Below are positions 58,081 through 64,000 of a stretch of DNA of 64,000 nucleotides, one piece after another. Numbering within the stretch: position 1 is the stretch's first letter; each line of letters begins with the position of its first letter. The notes under the pieces were generated by a model. That model was not told where the DNA came from and made no database searches. It was given only the letters and a program-made list of their open reading frames with translations. Source of the DNA: Gracilaria vermiculophylla (lineage: Eukaryota > Rhodophyta > Florideophyceae > Gracilariales > Gracilariaceae); NCBI GenBank assembly GCA_019155205.2, contig JAHNZQ020003147.1, positions 2,145,826 through 2,209,825 on the forward strand, read 5' to 3'. The translations under genes were made by a program, and so were the position numbers.

Positions 58081-61000
58081 AACAAAATGAGACCCATATA
58101 CTCTACATCTATGTTAGAATGAAACGAAAGTTTTAATTGAAAAACATAATCTGAAACACTATTGTACTAGCTATCAGGTATGGTTCTCATTAGAGTACAA
58201 TCGCCCATGCAGAAGACAAGCACTCGCATAAGTGTATAACTTTCGTAATGTACAAAATATAAACTTTTTCATAATCGAACAAGAGTATACATCTTATTTG
58301 AATCATAACGTTGGTTCTGTCTTCCCACTGTAAGGCGATCAATACCATTGAAGGGACAGTTTTTAAGTTGAAACTGGGAGGTTTGTATATATTTTATGTT
58401 TTCGTGAACAATATGCAATGTGCCATCTCTTACAAAGGATGTTAAGTCTGCCAAGAACCGTTTTCAATGTGTTGAAAGCATTTCATTATCCGTTTCTGAT
58501 GTGTTAAACCAAATACAGTGATTTATTTTACATAGAAGGTAGCTCAGTAATGTATGGGATGCATTTATAAACTCGCAAGAAGTACAAACACCAAATGAAA
58601 ACAATTTCAAAAACGAGAAGAATTTAAAAGTCAGCATCTCAAAGCAACAGATTTGTTCATTAGATTGGATCTCCATCAAGTGGGCATTAGATGTGTTTGC
58701 GTTAAAGTTAATCTGCGTAGAGAAAAACACATTTCCATCCTATTCATCTCTTGATCTAACGATATTGATGGTAATGTATATTCTTTCTCAACGCCGAAAG
58801 GATCGAGATAGATATCTGAATCAGGTGGCCATCGAATGTTGTTGGAAAAGTTTCGAACAAACATGCAGTCATGGTGCCGCCGTAAGAAAAAATGATGACC
58901 ATGTTAGCAGCGAAAATTCTTGAATCAGCTGCCTAGGGTCAACTGTTTCTTATCAATAAAGGTGCCGACGCATTCTGCTCTTTACCTTTGCATTTTATTT
59001 AAGTCTGGCTCAATTAATCATACATAATCAATGTGCATAAGAATATTACATGGGTTTCAAGTCCTGTGTCTTCTTCAAGACTGGAGCAACATCTTTTACA
59101 AGTGTATATACCCCGGTATAGTTTTACACGTGGAACCAAATTTAAGCAAAAGTAGTGCCAATCGATAAAAATAAGTAGCAGGGTTCAGTCTTACTCCAAA
59201 TTTTTCTCCATTCTGTACCTTTTAACTCTGGGTTCCAAGGCGTTTATCAGAATTGAAGCCCATCCATTCGTGAGGTACGCCTCTGTGAGAGATTGTTCTG
59301 TTACGCACCTGCACAAATGAGTCCAGTAGAATGGAGGTCCTCTCCAGACTTCGGAATCCAAAATGCTGCCCTTGAGGAGGAGGAAATTGGAAAAAATAGA
59401 CACGAAAACATTATCTTTTCGAAAATGCTATCCGAAAAAGAATTCCTCCCATGTATCCGAGATTAAAAGTAGGCTGGGAGAGGAATATAATTATTGCCAA
59501 CAAACCATTAAAATCAGGAAATGCAGAGAATTTGTGTACAAACCATGTCCATGACAAGCCGGAAACTCAAGCGGCTGATGTCAATGAAGAGTTGCAAGAG
59601 ATTACTCCAATCTATGTGAAGAAACAGAAAGCAAAATCATTGATAAATGCGGCCATCCCACAAATATTGTTACATTTTTTTGATTTTTCTGAAAATGATA
59701 GACGAGATCACCCTGGCTCAAAGAAAAACTGAAACAATTCTAACATTCATGGTGGTTTGGAGGAAAAGAAATATTTGGTTTCAATTAATTTGACGCAATC
59801 CAAGTTCTTACAAGTTTTTCAGGCCCTTTTTTCTGTCGCAGAACTCCCTGGATTATGTAAAGCTGTGTGTACACAACGGTCTGGGAATCATATTAAAGAA
59901 TGCGCCAAAGAATTTTATCGAAATGAAAAAGTGAAAGTACTACACTTATATATTACAAACAAAATCTTCTGTAATGAAGAAATGCTTTTATGTGGAAGCC
60001 AAAAAAAAAATTGTGAATTAGCTGAAGATCATCTCTACACTTTCGTAGAAGAAATATCTTTCTATTTTACTCGGGATTCGATTCAAAACTGGCTTCAACA
60101 ATACTAATGGTTCTTGTCGTCGCCGTGAAGGTGGCTGTGTCTAACTAATCTTGTGACAAGCCTACTTGGAAAGAATTGCACGCCTTTCGAAAACGCGATT
60201 ACAATTTGGAAGCATGCGTTGTTAGGTATCGCGCTTAGGAAGGAACTGAAGTCAATGAAGTCATTTATCATAAAGAAGTATGAAGAAAGACAAATTTTGT
60301 TTTTCTGGATGCGCTCAACACACCATTGTTGTTAACTTTGTGGGAGAAATTGGTTCAAAAGATGGAAATCAAAGCTGATATCTTCTTAAAGTAGTTGACT
60401 GGTTGACATAAGATTGTCAGAGAAGAAATTGAATGCAAAATGGAAGCAAAGTACTTGCTAAACATCAAAATGAGAGCTAAAAAATAATTAAATCTTCATT
60501 TTCACTCTGACCATGAATTCGGAGATGTCAAAAATTTTAAAAAATAACTGTTAGTTACTCCACCTTGCACCAAGTTAAGTGGTGCTACAAATAAAATGGA
60601 GATGATGTACCAATGGGCATCGTCTTCGTTAAAGTCAAACTAAGAGTGGATTTTTCTGCTTATTCCGAAGACGAATTGTTACGGCAAGGAATTGAGAAGC
60701 ACGGGTTTGGTATTTGAAAGCGTGTAATGAATCAAGTATTTGGTACAAATGGGTTTTTTCGTCACCCGTCTAGCCTTCAGGACAGGGCATGTGTTTTGAG
60801 ATACGTCAGCTCTAAGAAACGAAAGAGGAAAACTACGAAATATTTTTTGGGTACAGAAGACGAAAATGATTCGGCTGTGGTGAACTTCAGACAGTTTAAG
60901 GGAATAAAATTCATTTGCATTACTTTTAAAAACACGATTTCACCGCATTTTGAAGTATAGTAGATTTAAAAAGCACCGAGATTGGAGAGATTTCCTATTT

Positions 61001-62218
61001 TTAAGTTCACATCTATACTAAAACATAAGCAATAATATCAAATGTCAAGCCCCTTGAATTTTACTACTACTGACAGAGATGGAATTTTATTCGAGGCATT
61101 CAAAACGTGAAACACGATACGGCGTACTAATGGGTTTTGAATTTTCTTAAATGTATACCTAACGCAGCTTGACATGAACTATTAAAAAACTTGAACAACA
61201 TACTGAGCAGCATATTGGACATTGATTCCTTTTCCAAAAGAAAATGTTCCTGAAAATATAAGACACAAAATCCATACAAGGCCAACTTATTGGCTCCAAG
61301 TAATTTATAGACACGAGCTAAGCTTGTCTGACTATAAATGAGAGGATATTCTTGAAGAGAAGTATAGCCCAATGTTTTCATTTGTTTATGCAGAATGAAT
61401 GTTATGTTTAACATGCTTTCCTTTTTTTGCAGCTATATGAAACAATGATACATATTAAATGCTGCCTAGTGCAGTAATAAAACAATTGGACGGTAACAAC
61501 CACACTAACAGTAAACCAGATAGCAGGTATGAGAAAAGTTTTTGAAAATTGACAAAAGGATTAGAGTGGAGTCTTCATGTCACGTTCCCTATATGCTTAA
61601 GTAAGGCAGGCTTAGGAAGGTCTGCATGTAGTAACACTATAACGAACCAGCACAAATAGCTCTTGTTTTTATATTGAACTCTATGTTTTTGTAGTAATAG
61701 TACCAAATTTCTGGGGGAAAATGATCTGCAGCTTCGGTGATTTGAATACTACCCCAGGTGTGAAAAATATATTTCTAGTATTCCACACGTGTTATGTCTG
61801 GCACACTTTTCTTCGCATCAAATAAAAAGCCGGTTTGCGTAGTTGTTCTCTTTTGTTCCCATGCCAGGCCAAAGTTGTTTTACGACATTAACTCCGAACT
61901 TCTAGCCTCTAGACCTTTATCGCTGCTTATTAATTGCAGACGAAAAAGCATAACGAAACCTCACAGATCCCAAGTTAGTTCTTCTTCTTTCTGTGTTCCG
62001 AGGTCGTAACGGTTTTTTTCGACTCTGCCCCTTAAAATATCGAAAACGACACACTGCTTCCACATACAATATTTATTTCATCGACATTCTTGGATGAAAT
62101 TGAAAATAAGAAGGAAAATCTCTTTGCGTCCCAGAGATAACGTTCTTATCAACGATTTAGTGAAAGAACTCGAGAACTTCGGAGTTAAAAAAACTAGTCT
62201 CGAAATGCGATAACATAT
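58081..62218. other. AT-rich tract of unidentified broken ORFs
   Basis: Plus-strand frames at 59451-59732, 59757-60107 and 60606-60960 (with one stop near 60716, 'DELLRQGIEKHGFGI' before it) read as remnants of proteins of unknown family. On the minus strand, 61127-61414 is similar in quality. None is recognised. Same AT-rich composition as the helicase relic. Confidence 0.35.
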
Positions 62219-62743
62219 ATGCCCAAGATGAGTGCAGGAATGTGCTCATTGGAAACAATTTCTGGAGCGGAGCAGCTATCTCTATATGTATGGAACATGT
62301 ACGTGGAGCATTTTGCGAGATTTAAATCAATTCTTATAATGCGCGTAAAACATATTGGTGTCATCGAGGTCATGCATTTTGTTAATGGAAAACACAGGAT
62401 TGCAGCAGCTCGACTACATACGGAGAACAATGAGATCAACAGTGAAGATTCATATTTTGCTACTCATTATGTAGTACTACAAACCGTCTATGACTTCTTG
62501 GAGAACAAATCGCGATTTCTCTCTTTGAAGCATTCCAAAATTGTCCTCACAAATGATCTTGGCATCACAGACATGATGGAGTGTCTACGAGAACCTGGGA
62601 CGTCGTTTTCGGGACTCGAAGTGCTGTTGCAAGTTAAAACGCTTTACAAGAAGATTGTGCTCCCAGACCACGAATCTGCAAAGAAATTTCTCGCCGTTTC
62701 TTTCGCATTACTCCCATCTATGAAGCAAATAGTAACAAAGTAA
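62219..62743 (+). CDS. Unidentified 174-codon ORF in the AT-rich tract
   Basis: Starts 'MPKMSAGMCSLETISGAEQL', then has mixed hydrophobic/charged sequence with 'AKKFLAVSFALLPSMKQIV' at the end. An intact frame in otherwise decayed surroundings. No family, signal or membrane segment recognised. Confidence 0.35.
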   Translation: MPKMSAGMCSLETISGAEQLSLYVWNMYVEHFARFKSILIMRVKHIGVIEVMHFVNGKHRIAAARLHTENNEINSEDSYFATHYVVLQTVYDFLENKSRFLSLKHSKIVLTNDLGITDMMECLREPGTSFSGLEVLLQVKTLYKKIVLPDHESAKKFLAVSFALLPSMKQIVTK

Positions 62744-62980
62744 AGAATCACGGGAATGTTTGATAAAGTATCTCTGTATCGGAGTAGAAAAGAGTTCTTC
62801 TATTTTCTCATTGGCCTTGAACGCTTCAAAAGTTTTTAATCTAGAACTTTTGATAGATGGCGATTGCTTCAAGATTGCTCTCAACGATTTAAACGATAAC
62901 TCCAAGTTTGTGTTGTCACACCAGCCAACGCAGTATTTCGTTCTACCAAGTAGTGGAAGCCCGAGACGACATTCAACAAA

Positions 62981-63388
62981 ATGGCTTTTTCTTTCTTGGA
63001 AGAATTATTCAAATCATCGTCGTCTCAGAATGGTAATGGAAATTTTGCGGAGAGTTTAATGTAAAACATCATTGCAGAAGCGATCCAAACGAAGGTGATG
63101 ACAATGTCAAAGTCAGTTGGGGAAGAGAAACGCTTGCAGGAGGTGCGTTCTCTTCTGAGGAAAGCTTTAGGAGAATCATGCGCGAACTTATTTAAAATGA
63201 TGAATAACTCCTTCTTTGACATGAAAGAAGTGAGAATTGAAAATAAATTTGAAGATGTGGATTTAAAAACCACTAAAACAGTAGAAGTTCATAAAATGCC
63301 TGAACAATCTGTAAGAAGGTATCTTCCTACGCACTACTTGGCACCCGTTAAGGTTTATGAATTTCAAACGACCATTAATGAGCAATAG
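62981..63388 (+). pseudogene. Unidentified ORF with one in-frame stop
   Basis: The frame reads 'MAFSFLEELFKSSSSQNGNG' from about 62981, stops with TAA at 63059-63061, and continues 'MTMSKSVGEEKRLQEVRSLL' through 'FEDVDLKTTKTVEVHK' to a stop at 63386-63388. A perfect 11-bp inverted repeat spans that last stop. Family unknown. Confidence 0.35.
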
Positions 63389-63416
63389 TACATCTACATT
63401 CATCAACTATTGCTCA
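63379..63416. repeat. 11-bp perfect inverted repeat over a stop codon
   Basis: TGAGCAATAGT (63379-63389) and ACTATTGCTCA (63406-63416) are exact reverse complements with a 16-nt spacer. The left arm includes the TAG of the preceding frame. Confidence 0.7.
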
Positions 63417-63524
63417 GGGCGTATTAGTATTTAAGCGTTCTTCTTTCCCATACAAGTAAAGAAAGAGGACATGACCAGAGATTGTCATTGTGTTTATCGT
63501 TTTTCGAACTACAGGGTCCTGCAC

Positions 63525-63545
63525 TCTTACAATTGGTAGCATTCG
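63525..63545 (+). other. Possible LTR 3' end and primer-binding site
   Basis: CTTACA followed by ATTGGTAGCATTC, 47 bp before the gag ATG. LTRs often end ...CA, followed by a tRNA-complementary TGGTA... motif. The LTR start was not found. Confidence 0.35.
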
Positions 63546-63577
63546 CTTTCGGTTTCGGAACAATATACGCTCCTTCC

Positions 63578-64000
63578 ATGCGTCGTTCAACTCGAAATCA
63601 CGATCCCACAGAACCTGCACAAAACACTGGACCCAACATGGAACAGTTACAGCAGCAGATTGAAGCTCTACAACGAACTCTACAGCAGCAAGCAGCTCTT
63701 ATACAGTCGCTTCAATCTACCAACGGTGGCAACCGGACCACTTCAAATCCTCAGTCAGCGCCCGTAAACTCTGGCTTCAAAGCACCTCCTGTCCCCATGT
63801 TTTCAGGAAAGCCAAGTGACAGAACCTCGGAAAGAGTACAGAGCTTTTTCTATTCTATCAGAAAATATGGAACTCTTTGCAACTACTCAGATGAGAAGAT
63901 GTTAGCGCTAGCAGAATGTCATCTTCAAGACAGAGCAGCAACTTGGATAACCCGTCTAGAGCAAAACAACACAAAGCCGACGTCTCTAGAAGAACTTCGC
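63578..64000 (+). CDS. LTR-retrotransposon gag protein, partial (runs off the end)
   Basis: ATG at 63578, open for 141 codons to the window end. It starts 'MRRSTRNHDPTEPAQN', then a Gln-rich coiled segment ('MEQLQQQIEALQRTLQQQAA'), then the capsid start 'PPVPMFSGKPSDRTSERVQS' and 'CHLQDRAATWITRLEQNN', which is the usual Ty3/Gypsy gag layout (F-x-G-k, alxfLqgxAxxW). No damage is visible, unlike most elements nearby, so it may be a young copy. The rest (protease, RT, integrase) would lie beyond the window. Relation to the solo LTR family cannot be tested here. Confidence 0.8.
   Translation, partial: MRRSTRNHDPTEPAQNTGPNMEQLQQQIEALQRTLQQQAALIQSLQSTNGGNRTTSNPQSAPVNSGFKAPPVPMFSGKPSDRTSERVQSFFYSIRKYGTLCNYSDEKMLALAECHLQDRAATWITRLEQNNTKPTSLEELR

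Noticed and set aside
63310..63531. A short LTR (TGTAAG... to ...TTACA) before the gag gene
   Set aside because: The proposed left end lies inside an unrelated reading frame and no duplication or second copy supports it.
1..64000. CRISPR arrays, rRNA genes, bacterial operons and ribosome binding sites
   Set aside because: No regularly spaced repeats with unique spacers, no rRNA-like sequence, and introns plus transit peptides show a eukaryotic nuclear setting.

Overview
The window looks like nuclear DNA of a red alga, most like a florideophyte such as Chondrus crispus. This is inferred from content; no database was searched. The evidence is: (a) nuclear genes for chlorophyll and haem synthesis and for plastid import, with leader-like N-termini (uroporphyrinogen decarboxylase, Mg-chelatase subunit D, Tic22, TerC, RlmH); (b) mostly single-exon genes, with a few short GT-AG introns of 44 to 277 nt; (c) a polyunsaturated-type fatty acid elongase; (d) compact gene blocks separated by blocks of decayed transposons.

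Layout. 1-3.5 kb is a decayed PIF/Harbinger transposon with two convergent ORFs. Each ORF was hit by a solo LTR of the same family, with clean 5-bp target duplications; the first LTR contains a 100-N assembly gap. 4.3-41.3 kb is a gene-dense block of about 22 genes on both strands, often as divergent pairs sharing short promoter regions. In order: ER-type FKBP; Lin0512-family protein (one intron); DUF639-like membrane protein; GPAT3/4/9-type acyltransferase; stand-alone allophanate-hydrolase C-terminal domain; UROD; type II glycosyltransferase-like protein; syntaxin-18-like SNARE; NDUFAF6-like protein (one intron); TerC; ChlD; a small protein with a PP1-docking-like motif; RlmH (one intron); HPRT; Tic22; a Ser/Ala/Lys-repeat protein; ELO elongase; a Dicer/RIG-I-like helicase; an MBL-fold protein; calmodulin (two introns); signal peptide peptidase; TAF9; NSE2-like SUMO ligase (one intron); and a small OCIA-like protein (one intron).

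41.4-64 kb is a repeat block. It holds a Tc1/mariner relic, a third solo LTR in reverse orientation, several broken retroelement-like reading frames (44-49.8 kb), a disrupted unidentified gene (52.4-53.4 kb), a second HARBI1-type transposase broken by one stop codon (53.7-55 kb), a long AT-rich tract of decayed ORFs including a PIF1-type helicase relic (55-63.4 kb), and the start of an LTR-retrotransposon gag gene that runs off the end of the window.

Functionally the gene block mixes plastid work (ChlD, UROD, Tic22, TerC, RlmH, perhaps Lin0512 and the MBL protein), membrane lipid synthesis (GPAT, ELO), the secretory pathway (FKBP, syntaxin-18, SPP, glycosyltransferase), nuclear processes (TAF9, NSE2, Dicer-like helicase) and purine salvage (HPRT). 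Nothing suggests operons; shared upstream regions of divergent pairs are the main possible coupling. No convincing new multi-gene system was found. The strongest observations are the doubly nested solo LTRs, the helicase with no RNase III domain visible in its frame, the stand-alone allophanate-hydrolase C-domain, the repeat/Cys-tail protein and the AT-rich helicase-bearing relic tract.
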